From: Pyrrhoderma lamaoense
Lineage: Eukaryota; Basidiomycota; Agaricomycetes; Hymenochaetales; Hymenochaetaceae
Assembly: GCA_002794735.1 (NCBI GenBank)
Contig: NBAZ01000061.1
Location: forward strand, 1-29,748
DNA: 29,748 bases
Direction: 5' to 3'
Shown: piece after piece, positions 20,552-29,748 of the stretch
Layout of the letters: each line of letters starts with the position of its first letter
How positions within the stretch are numbered: the first letter of the stretch is position 1
The notes under the pieces: model-generated
Database searches by the model: none
Told to the model about the DNA's origin: nothing
What the model saw: the letters and a program-made list of their open reading frames with translations, nothing else
Made by a program: the position numbers and the translations under genes

Positions 20552-20605
20552 GACGCGCGGATAGACGTGGTCACGGTTCAACGCGATGTGTCACATTTGT
20601 GACAC
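20552..20605 (-). promoter_or_regulatory. CGCG and GTGAC elements upstream of gene E
   Basis: Located 41-94 nt before the ATG. The stretch contains ACGCGCGG (20553-20560), GTGACC, ATCGCGTT read toward E (20580-20587), and a perfect inverted repeat TGTCAC-ATTT-GTGACA (20589-20604). The TCGCGTT core is shared with A and C. Confidence 0.4.
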
Positions 20606-20946
20606 TAAATTAAATCCATTTTAACACAAGATCAGTGCTCTGCAAGAGAACGAAATCTACCGTAATAACAACTTCAGCACAAGATCACTCATTGAAACAC
20701 TGAGTTTTACTACTGGTCCATTTATTAATAAGCTTATGTCTTGAAGAATCCATATACAGACAAAGATATAGTCTGATCCAGTACATCAACGGGATACAAA
20801 TAATGGAACTGAAGAGATAGATTGATGATTGAGCATAAAATATATGTATGAGTTATTGTACATGTACACCAAGATTACCCATATATTAGAGCTGTATTGT
20901 CACTTCAGCTCCTTTGGATAAACAGTACCACCTTCAACAACGTTAC
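20606..20946. other. Spacer between genes E and F
   Basis: No gene; AT-rich. A TGTACATGTACA palindrome (20858-20869) lies about 80 nt beyond the F stop codon, in a position comparable to those beyond A and E. It probably holds the transcript end of F. Confidence 0.35.
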
Positions 20947-23900
20947 TCAGGTATTGCTAGCACTCGCTATCGCCATAGAAGTTATTATTCGTGTAATTGA
21001 TCTTGTTATCCGCCGACTCTGGTTTGATGATAGCGTCATTATGCTATGATAAAATATTAGTCTACGTTAATTCTTTCATCACAGAGAACATACCTTTGTC
21101 TTTTCCTTGGTTGTCCTGCATCATCCCTACTATCATATGTGGTTCGTTTTAAACCACTTTCATTAACAGTATCTTTTGGTTCCTCCTGTAGGCTTCGTAC
21201 TATGATCCCATGACGTGGAATTCCTCTGATAAGTTCCAAGATATGGATATGTACAGGATTACTATCTGCTGGCAGAAGAGGCTCATTTGTTCCAACCCTT
21301 ATTTTCTCATAAAACGCAACCAAAGAGTTTCTGAGCAGTATGACAAGAGCCTTCAATCCCAGAAGCTGGTTAGAAACATACCCGATATACTCGAAAAAGA
21401 GCTCATCTTCTAGGAGAAAGTCCACCCGTCTCTCATGTTGTGTAATTCCTGGAAATAGTTGGGCACTGATGCGGCGTTGATAACACCTTTCTTCGTTTAC
21501 TTCCTCGGACGTAGAATCAGCATGAGAGGCTCTTTCATAGTTGAAGAGAGTCCAAACAGCAATCCAGAAAATCGATTCGAGATCATGAAGGTAATTAGCC
21601 CATACACTCTTAGGCTTCGCAAATATGGAACGTTTATTGCCTTCAAGAGCAAGTGCATCATTAATGATATCCATATATCCACTTTCGCAGCATGAAGTTT
21701 GGGAACCAGGTCCGAATCCTGGTTTTTTGGATGTAAAGTTATACTCCTTCATCAAAATCTCAGTAGCCACGAAATCCAATGTACCCTATCCAGAGTTTGT
21801 TATCAATGAGATTAATGAAAATGAAAAAGATAAAATCGTACAGTCCGGATCCCACACCTGCCTCTAGTACCAGCTTTTTTCGTGTATTCTAGATCGCCGA
21901 CGAGACCCCACTTTTCTCCGCTCACAGGATCAATGTATAGGTACAAATTGTGAGGACTAAGATCTCGGTGTACCCACCCGGCTTTGTGGATTACTGATAA
22001 TACTGAAACAATCTCAGATATTTGGGATAGACAAAGAATAATGAACTCACCTTCAACCGCACATAACAGAACATGGAACATGTCATCTAGGCATCGTAAC
22101 TTGTGATATGGAATCGCATGCTCTTTATAAGCTATCCGATAATGCCATCGGTGAATGTGTGATTCACTCCGATTTCCTTCTATTTTTCGAACTGCTTCTC
22201 GATCCTGTCCATCCACCACCTCCTTATACCCGGCAAATCCTTCGTTTGTGGTTTTAGCCTTGCTCCCACACTTTTTATTTGGTAATACTATTTTGTATCT
22301 CATCGTGGGTCCTTTACCGCGAAGAATAGTCTGCTTGGTGTGATCCTCTCTATCTCCGATTTTCACTCTCCCAGAAGCAATCGGGGTCATTGTATAGTTC
22401 CGAACTATCTCCTTCTCCGATTCATCCCTTATATCATCTACAATCCGTTGTCGTATAACATCTTCAGTATCATACATTTCTCCTGGCCAGTAGTCCTTAA
22501 TGATCACCGGCTCCTTCTCATCTTCATCCTCAATTCGGAATACCTTGTAGACTCTGGTTGCAGAAGTATATATACCATTTGCTTTGGTATCTGACAGAAC
22601 CTGTGATGAATCTGTCTTGAATTGTTTCCCATCTATCTCAAGTACGATCCTTTGACGACCATTATCGCATTTCTTATTCTTTGTCGAGTAGCATTTGAGA
22701 TCTCTTCTACCCACATACTTTGCTTCTATTGTCGGGTCCCATCCAAGTTCATCTGTACTGGCGTATAAAAGAGAAAGAACCAATGCAATCATCGTTCTCG
22801 GTTCCTGAATCACATCTTGTCAGAGATTCGATTTCTAAGGAATCAGATTACATACAGAACAAAAATCAAATTCTTCGCTGCATATGATCGTACTTCGACT
22901 ATAGAACCACAGTCTCACTAGTGTCCCTTGGATAGTTGCCCCGAGCGTGAATCGGCGACAAAGATCAATAGCCATACAATGCTGGAGACTATGGATCATC
23001 TGCTCTGTATTCTATACGAATGATAATGATAATGTTAGCAATCAGGTAATCAGGTGTTTTGATATCTTACTTCATATCTGTCGTCCGGAGAGTTTTCCGA
23101 TTTCTTGAAGTGGAAACTGAACGCGACATTGTACCAGTGCTTTCCCTTAAGAATCTTTGGATAGCTATCGTCCTTGCTATCTTTGAATATATGTCCATCT
23201 GGTTTGATGTCACTACCCTTCATTGACCATGTAGCACGATTCCCATCAGTATGAAGCCTGCCTGTCGGTTTCATATTTCTAGACCTCTCAATCTTCGATG
23301 CTGCATTCGTGATTGCATCGAATATGTTCCCTAACGGCTTGTTGTAGACTTTTGTTTCATGCATCTTCTTTCGCACAGAACTCGAGGGAAAGTCTTTCCA
23401 CCAGTATTTCTTTGAGCGCTTGTTGTATTTCAGTGCTCCATCTTCAATACACTGCTTCACTATTTGATCGATATCAAACTCCGGTCGTATAGGAGGCAAG
23501 ACATGACCGAAGAAGTATTCGACTGAATCGTACCAGACCTCACCTCCAATATATTCGATAATTGCAGCACGAGTAGACTCCGCAAATCGACATCGAATCT
23601 CGGGATTCTCACCTAGCCTGGGTTTCAGAGGACTATCCCATTCGATTATTTCTGTTTTTCGGTCGGGTGTTGATTCTCGGTCATATTGAGATGGCTCGCC
23701 GATTGTAGGTAGCGATATACCAGAGTCAACAATATTGAGATATACTTCATTCTCCTTCTCCTTCCCTTTCTCCTGTTTCTTACGCCTAGTCATCGAGGAG
23801 TGTGTGGATACCCTGAATTCGATCATCAGCCATAATATAGCGATTGAAGAAGAAGAAAATTATGTCACCTCTGATGCGCATCTGTTTGATTCTTCTTTGA

Positions 23901-23960
23901 TAGTTTCCTTGATTTCTTCCGTTTTGGTGCTCTTTGAGGTTTTGGATCATGTTTCACCAT
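20947..23960 (-). CDS. Gene F: FunK1-type fungal protein kinase, intact
   Basis: Exons: 23960-23869, 23812-23071, 23011-22856, 22804-22051, 22002-21842, 21785-21094 and 21043-20947. The sum is 2694 nt, giving 897 residues, uninterrupted. The N-terminus is very basic (MVKHDPKPQRAPKRKKSRK). Next come IGGEVWYDSVEYFF, KPDGHIF and HWYNVAF, CRRFTLG and LGWDPTIEAKY, then a B/F-specific charged insert (about 361-380). The kinase core has Lys433 (VIIKDYWP), His593-Arg-Asp595 and Asn600 (HRDLSPHN), Asp618 in GDLEYTKK, GTLDFVATE from 636 and WANYLHDLES. The last exon is short and ends with SRRITRSIT (875-883). Intron 4 (22050-22003) is 48 nt with no in-frame stop, so its retention would add 16 residues just before the catalytic loop. 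The ATG is the only one in the upstream exon. Family assignment is firm; biological role unknown. Confidence 0.93.
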
Positions 23961-24010
23961 GTTGGTAAAGGTGTGTGGTTTCACAGAGGGTGGTGGCAGG
24001 AGAACAAAAG

Positions 24011-24038
24011 CAGTCACATATAACACAGTGTGTCACGG
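24011..24038 (-). promoter_or_regulatory. GTGAC element upstream of gene F
   Basis: Read toward F it includes CCGTGACACACTG and TGTGTTATATGTGACTG, 51-78 nt before the ATG. It aligns with the B site and keeps the GTGAC half-sites but not the CGCG core. Confidence 0.35.
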
Positions 24039-25882
24039 AACATACCTATTGTTCACTTCTTATGACGGTACGCTAGGGCCATTTCAGAAGCTAGATTAGA
24101 GAATGGAGGTTCTTGATGAGTAAGCAGATATAATATCAAGTCCTCCAGTTTCTTGATTGCACAGCCGGACTCTATGGTAATTGTGATAAAATAATGAAGA
24201 TATGTACAACGTTTTTCTTCCTAATAAGAAGAAATGGCTGTAAGCCTTGACACCCATCTCGATCGAGTTTTCTATGAGACAACGATGGGATCTACTAGGA
24301 GAACATGAAGAGAAGCCTTGGGAGTTACCTGTATCATCGGCTTACAATTCGTATCATAAAATCCGCAAGCATGCACCAGCGAATATATGTATCGAAGCAG
24401 AAATCATGAGGAGTACCGAAACCAACAGTGGATGTTTCGAGTAGTGGCCTTGATACTAAGGATATGACAACGGATATAAATCTGCATCCGTCCTCTCTCC
24501 CGTGATACACTTGCTGCCAGTGACTAGCTAGAGTATTGATTTTGATGATAATCAACTGCTGCACCACATCCTTCGTTTCACATTATTCTACAGAACCGGG
24601 CCCATAGTGATGACTGTCCACCTCTTGTCCCATCATCCACACATAAAGTCATGTGCTTTATTGTCTCATACCAGCGCAATTACCATTTGATCGATCACAA
24701 GATTATGTTTTCTCTCATGTTTTGCAATTTCTTCCTATTGCCGTATTTTGCATTTCTTGTTAGATGCCAGCCAGGACCAAGATTACCCTCAGTTACGTGT
24801 CCTAGATCCTATTGTACATCTTATCAGAGTATAGATACAGGAGCATCCTATCAGCACGTACAAAGCGAGACCTAACCTAATCGCCAAAGGGACATGGATG
24901 CGGCATGTCTTCATCGGATGCATCGAGTGTGAGTTGTTGGCCATAGGACGATGATGTCCGCAATGTCGTCTGCAGGTGTATGTGAAAAGTGGGTATGTGA
25001 TAGGAGATTTTCATTTGTGTATCCTCCATTGACATCTAATATTTGAGATCAGGGTAGCATCGTAACAACATCTCGATGTTGTTTCTGTGGACATAGGTGC
25101 CATTGGACCTCTTATGTGTATGCAAGCGTCTAAGTCAGAAGATTTCGGTCAGTGTACTGACTCAGAAGAGCTGATGTAGAGAGTCGTGTAGCCAACATTC
25201 TCTCGAAAGCTACGGAATTAAGCCGTCGAGGATTCACAACGGCATATAACTTTTTATAAGGCTCAAAGAGCGCCTTTTAGCTACTGAGTACGTAATCACA
25301 GAAATCATTGGTCAGCCTCTGATAGAAGTGTAATACTCATAAATCAACCTTCTCTAAGAATCTCTTGTCAAGTAAAGACGTGGTCCTTAGTATCGCCAAC
25401 AGTCTTGTCGTACAATGTACTCAGTACTGCGGTCTCATCATCACTGTCATGACGCAGATGTTTACATGGACACGCATGATACGGAGCGTGGTGACGTCAT
25501 GGCTTTCATTGTTCATGCTGGTACTCAGTACTGTAGAAGTACCCGTTTGGATTACCGCCGAAGACAAACTGACTCAGACCCGTTTTTATAACCCACAGGT
25601 ACATTACTGTCATTAACAGATCTTCACGTCTAATTGGTGGGTACAAAGATTGAAAAAGAGGTATATTGAAAACTTATCTGTAGGTCAGAATTGGACCTTC
25701 TAAATTGTATTTAGTAACGAGGGCTTGTGGTTTAGAGCCTTGTCTGTAGCTGTAGCTTGAGATAAAAGTATGTCCTTTTCTACCCATTCAATCGACTTAC
25801 AGTACGGTCAGAGTGTAACAAGCTCGTCTGGGAAGCCTAATAAGAAACGAGCAATCGATATAGAGAGTACAGGAGATTATCT
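24034..25882. repeat. Right copy of 1.85-kb direct repeat
   Basis: Matches 1-1852 almost base for base over its whole length, with a few indels (for example an added ACTCAGT near 25419 and a net 8-nt loss near 24287). It starts in the promoter of gene F and ends abruptly inside the LTR-like element at 25882, where the sequence turns into unrelated DNA leading to gene G. Its low divergence compared with A+B against E+F means this part was copied or homogenised more recently. Confidence 0.93.
25679..25882. mobile_element. LTR-like dispersed repeat, copy 3, truncated
   Basis: It begins TGTAGGTCAG like copy 1 and matches it for about 204 nt, then stops exactly at the right limit of the 1.85-kb direct repeat. 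The distal part ending CTGGTCCTACA is missing. Confidence 0.6.
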
Positions 25883-26599
25883 TCCTTTGGTTTATTGAAG
25901 GGTCAGTATTGACATAGTGTAGGGTAAGTTCTTTGCACATTCATTTAATTATTTTTGGAATGTCATTTTTCGCTATCCGTTTTAGCGAACCTTAGTCTAT
26001 ATACAGGTGGGTATACAAAGGGATGCCAGGCCAGGCACTACATCGAGAATGCTTCCTTAGATTCAGGAGGGAAATTTTCCAAAAAGCATATGCCGCATAC
26101 GGTCCTGGCATCCTTTCATACACCCACATGTACATGTAGAGTTAATTGCAAAAAATGTACGTATAGTTTTTTTATAAATCGCTAACTAGTATTTCTTGGA
26201 TACTAAAAGCAAAACCCCATAGATGCAGTGGATGTTACGCTGTTCTTAGAACTGTCTTAGTTAAGATGACTGGATCAGTGCTTTGACTGTATAAGTATAA
26301 TATAGAAGCTTATAGTAAGCTAGTTATTACTACGTGAGATCTAGTTTTCATGTATTTATAATGATAGATCAAACTGAGGTCTTGCATGACGCCTAAGCAC
26401 CTTGTATGTGTGGGAAAAACATTGAAAAAGACATTATTGTGTCTATACCTTACTAAACTTGTGAAGACGAGACAAAAAAGAAAAAAGAAAAAGAGCAACC
26501 AGCCTCGGTACAACTGGCTGTAATTGGACAAATTCATTTACACGTAATAATAATATGTAATAATGTATAAATGTGGTATTATGTGACTAAAAGAACGTT
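25883..26599. other. Unique spacer upstream of gene G
   Basis: No gene is supported; a 76-codon plus-strand frame (25955-26185) has no recognisable motif. A CACATGTACATGTAG palindrome lies near 26126-26140. The sequence is AT-rich and unlike the other spacers. Confidence 0.35.
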
Positions 26600-26638
26600 A
26601 CGTGTCGCGTCATGCATGTGACTACTCGCGTCGCTCAC
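26600..26638 (+). promoter_or_regulatory. TCGCGT elements upstream of gene G
   Basis: Located 20-58 nt before the ATG. It contains GTGTCGCGTC, then GTGAC, then CTCGCGTCG and CTCAC, i.e. two TCGCGTC copies with GTGAC-like half-sites, as upstream of D, C, A and E. Confidence 0.4.
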
Positions 26639-26657
26639 AAGAATAACCTCTTCTATC

Positions 26658-29600
26658 ATGGCACTGAACCAGAAACGTACTTCCCGAGCTCAAACACGCC
26701 CCAAGGGAAACAAAAAGACTCCCAAGTATACGTCTCCATATAATCGACAAAGGTAACACAAGTGCTTGTCTCATAAGGTGTAGAGGCTCAAAGTTTAATT
26801 CAGCGAATTCGTTGTATCCACAGATTCCTTGTCCAAAGGCAAGCAAGGGGAAGGAAGGAGTTGTTCATGAAGAAAGAAGTGATAAACTCAGATCAAGAGG
26901 CTCTAAACCACACAATTTCAACTCTTCGATTTATACCAAGAAGCCGTATCAGATCAAATGCCAAAAGTGGCCGAGAAATGCACAGTAGTGAAAGAAAGAT
27001 TAGGTAAAGAACCTAAAACGTATCACCTGTATGTGCAGCCTGAATGTGAGAATATCGCTGAGTGCGTTGGAGGTGAAGTCGCTCAGGACTCGATGGCATA
27101 CTTCTTCGAACATATTTTACCCCTATACGACCGGAATTCGATATCGATCAGATCTTGGAATATTGTGTCAAAGACAACGTACTTGTGAGGAATAGGCGGA
27201 AAAAATCATATTCCTGGAAATGTATCCCATTGCGCTCTAATCTTCGCAACGCTCATGAGAACGAAGCTTATAAGACACCACTTGCGAAGTTATTTGATGC
27301 AATAACTAAGGCGGCTTTGAAGAGTACAAAGTCTCAAAAGCTAAAACCTACGTGTTATATCCATTCGGGTGGAAAGAGAGCTATATGGTCTATGAGAGAC
27401 AGCGAGATCGAGACTGACGCCCATTTGTTCCTAGACAGTCCAACGACCCTTATCGCAAGAAGCACGACGGAAAGACCTGGTATGAATCTGCCTTTAGTCT
27501 TTATCTAAATGTGTCTGCAAACTCTTCAAATGATCGATACCAGGTAGCTTGTATGATATCGCTGGCTCTTGATACTGATACCTTTTTCTTATAGAATACG
27601 GAGCAGATACTCCGCAGTATCCATTATTGTATGGCCATCGATCCATGTCGCAGATTCACACTCGGAGCGTCCATTGAAGGTCGGCAAGTGAAATTGTGGT
27701 TCTATAATCGAAGTATAATAATATGCAGCGAGGAATTTGACTTCGACACCGTATGTTCCACCAGTCTGCTTGTATATAATTTCTGACAGAAGCTTCACAG
27801 GATCCAAGGACAATGATTAAAGTTGTTCTTTCTCTCGTATTTGCAGACAAAGTCGATTTGGGCTGGGATCCGACACTAGCTGCGAAATATGACGGTAAGC
27901 AGCGCCTGTTTGACATTGAGGTCGATGGAAACTACTACAAGACAAGCTCGACAAACATCCTATCGGAGACGAAAGCGGACGAAATATATAGTTCTGCGAC
28001 TCGGATATTCAAAGCGTTTACTAGAGACGATAAGGAGGAGAAGAAGCCGGTGGTCATCAAGGACTACTGGCCTTCAGATGAGAACGAAACGGAAGATGTT
28101 GTACGGCGAAAGATTTTGGAGGATATTAGTGATGCGGATGAGCGTTGTTTGTTCGAAAATTGACATTGACGCCTATTGGGTTTGGGAGAGTCAAAGTGGG
28201 TGATCAAGAGGATCACACTGAAAGGACCATCCTCCGTTGTAAAGGTCCAACAGATAGGTTTAAAATACGTGCTTCAGATAGTGAAGCTGGAGCAAGAGTA
28301 GTTCAAGCTTGGAGTCCGAAGAATATAAAGAAGAGGTGAACGGACAAACACAGGAGTTGTATCGAGGATTGGTGAGGAACCGAAGAAGGACCTACTTCCA
28401 CCGCTGGCATTATCGAATAGTGTACAAGGAATACGCAATACCGTACCATAAGTTACGGAATTTGGATGATATGCTTTCAGTTCTTGTTTCTGCGGTGAAA
28501 GGCAAGTACTCCCGCAACTAATACCTTTGGATATGACTAAGAAAAATTGTAGCTCTATCTATTATTCACAAGGCGGGATGGGTGCACCGAGACCTTAGTC
28601 CAGGAAATCTATACTTATATATCGATCCAGACACCGGTGAAAAGCGGGGTATCGTCGGAGATCTGGAGTTTGCGAAAAGAGTCGGTACTGGTGGCGTGTG
28701 TGACATGCGAATTGTGAGACATACTTTGACCATCTGGTTAAGCAAATAACAACACTTACTACTACCATTCCTATTGAACAGGGTACACCGGATTCATGGC
28801 TATCGAACCTATGACTCAAAAGTATCAATTTATTCTCAAGGCGGATACCCAAACGGCGAGCTATAAAAAAATACAACCCTTGAAGACTTTGATAATAACT
28901 TTGCTAACACCGTGGATCGTAAACGTTTACCAGTAAGTGAAAACAAAGGAATTTGGGTCAATTACTCCACGACATAGAATCCATATGGTGATCGTAATTT
29001 GGACTCTTTTATATATCAAAAAGCTTCACTGGTCAGATCAAAGTCAAAGGAGTATAAAAAATTAAGAGACGACCAGAGGTATACTAGCACGCTATTGTTT
29101 TCTGGGTTCCAAGCGCTCAGTATCGCAAGGACTTCCTCACGGACCCTGACTCCTTCATGAATCACATCGATAATGCCCCTAACCACCTGCGTGGACTAAA
29201 AGCATTCTCAATGACTTTCAGAAAAATTCTTCTTCAGCATTATTGGGAAGAGGAAAATAAAGGAGTTGACCCTATATTAGTGACGGATGGGGGATTAATA
29301 CACAAAGAGATCTTAGGACTTCTCACTACGAAACTTTCTCAAGGCAGTCACAATATTGATATCGAGACTATTCAGAGGCAACCGGCGAAAAAAGACGAGG
29401 AAATGAATCCCAAACGAACGACGCATGATACCCGAGATGATGCTGGACAGCAAGCAAAAGACGAAGGTACGTTATCGTGGCCTATTGATCATTATAAATT
29501 AAAATGATTTAACTTTCGTTTATAAAAGAATTGCGAAGAAGGCAAGGAGCAGACTCAGAGCGCGTATCTCCCAACATAATCAAAGTGTAGCTAGGGGTCC

Positions 29601-29748
29601 AAGAGTTGAGAAGGGGGTATGGTTTTGAGGTCTGGACTTAATTGTGGGGACAATAGAGCTCATACTCGGAGAAGAAGACCTGAAAGAAGGAAGACTAGCA
29701 ACGGTTGAGAATCGGCGAATAACGAATAACGAGAACTATGTCCAAAAA
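26658..29748 (+). pseudogene. Gene G: FunK1-type fungal protein kinase, heavily degraded, runs off the right edge
   Basis: The same 7-exon plan is traceable: 26658-26752, 26804-27543, 27595-27750, 27801-28501, 28553-28713, about 28782-29466 and a last exon past 29520. Lesions include a scrambled stretch at about 26830-26950 and apparent 1-nt losses near 27120 (HILP then out of register), 27441, 28145, 28300, 28788 (GTPD-F codon), 28955-28990 (two, in the HDIES motif) and 29120. A 7-bp tandem duplication CGAATAA at about 29716-29729 lies inside the NRRIT tail. Conserved text survives: RRFTLG, LGWDPTLAAKYDGKQR, VVIKDYWP, HRDLSPGN, GDLEFAKR and THDTRDDAGQQ. Closest relative in the window is C (DPRTMIKVVLSLVFADK, and the GC donor). 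G is divergent from F and is the only plus-strand member. It is the oldest ruin of the array apart from D. Confidence 0.88.
28502..28552 (+). other. GC-AG intron of gene G
   Basis: The donor AAAG|GCAAGT is the standard consensus for GC-AG introns, and the acceptor is TTGTAG|CTCTATC. The join gives SAVK-ALSIIHKAG in the conserved phase. It occupies the same position as the GC-AG intron of gene C; the other paralogues use GTGAGA, GTTAGT or GTGAGT here. Confidence 0.8.

Larger units (their letters stand above)
17160..24240. repeat. Two-gene duplication module, copy 2 (E+F)
   Basis: Collinear with 2440-9780 (A+B). E pairs with A and F with B in exon text, exon lengths (exon 3 is 156 nt in all; exon 4 is 706 nt in A and E, 754 nt in B and F) and outer flanks. 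The two members of this copy are the only intact genes of the window. Confidence 0.8.

Noticed and set aside
1..29748. CRISPR array, bacterial operon, tRNA or rRNA genes
   Set aside because: No regularly spaced repeats, no Shine-Dalgarno-led gene strings and no tRNA or rRNA landmarks; the introns mark it as fungal nuclear DNA.

Overview
The window looks like nuclear DNA of a mushroom-forming basidiomycete (Agaricomycetes). It holds no prokaryotic features. Its genes are broken by many short (about 48-60 nt) GT-AG introns, and every recognisable gene belongs to the fungal-specific protein kinase family FunK1 (Pfam Pkinase_fungal), which is known to be expanded in Agaricomycetes. The genus cannot be told from the sequence.

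Layout. Seven FunK1 loci are visible. Six lie head-to-tail on the minus strand: A (2599-5723), B (6536-9497), C (11641-15757), D (a 5' fragment, 16359-16950), E (17349-20511) and F (20947-23960). A seventh, G, is on the plus strand (26658 to beyond the right edge), divergent from F. The full-length loci share one 7-exon plan with intron phases 2,0,0,1,0,2: a variable basic N-terminus, a FunK1 N-terminal region, an RRFTLG / GWDP block, the kinase domain (VIIK, HRD-x-S-x-x-N, GDLE, then HDLES) and a basic tail carrying (R/Q)R(I/M/V)TRS, encoded by its own last exon. I rebuilt E (945 codons) and F (897 codons) as uninterrupted frames. A and B each carry one 1-nt frameshift. C has an in-frame TGA, a 1-nt deletion and an LTR-like insert in its last intron. 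D is truncated, and G has many lesions. The array is therefore a birth-and-death cluster with two apparently functional members.

History. A+B and E+F are two copies of a two-gene module. A 1.85-kb direct repeat (1-1852 and 24034-25882) begins about 74 nt upstream of the F start codon. Its left copy opens the window, so a further F-like gene should end just outside the left edge. An LTR-like dispersed repeat occurs three times (1650-2190, 12136-12880, 25679-25882). The right end of the 1.85-kb repeat falls inside it, which points to this element as a recombination breakpoint.

Clades. Sequence signatures give three groups: A/E, B/F and C/G. C and G share an unusual GC-AG donor at the same intron. 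Short upstream stretches, 20-95 nt before the start codons, share a TCGCGT core with GTGAC/GTCAC half-sites. This is a candidate common promoter element, decayed at CpG positions in B and F. The stretches between genes hold no other gene I can support.
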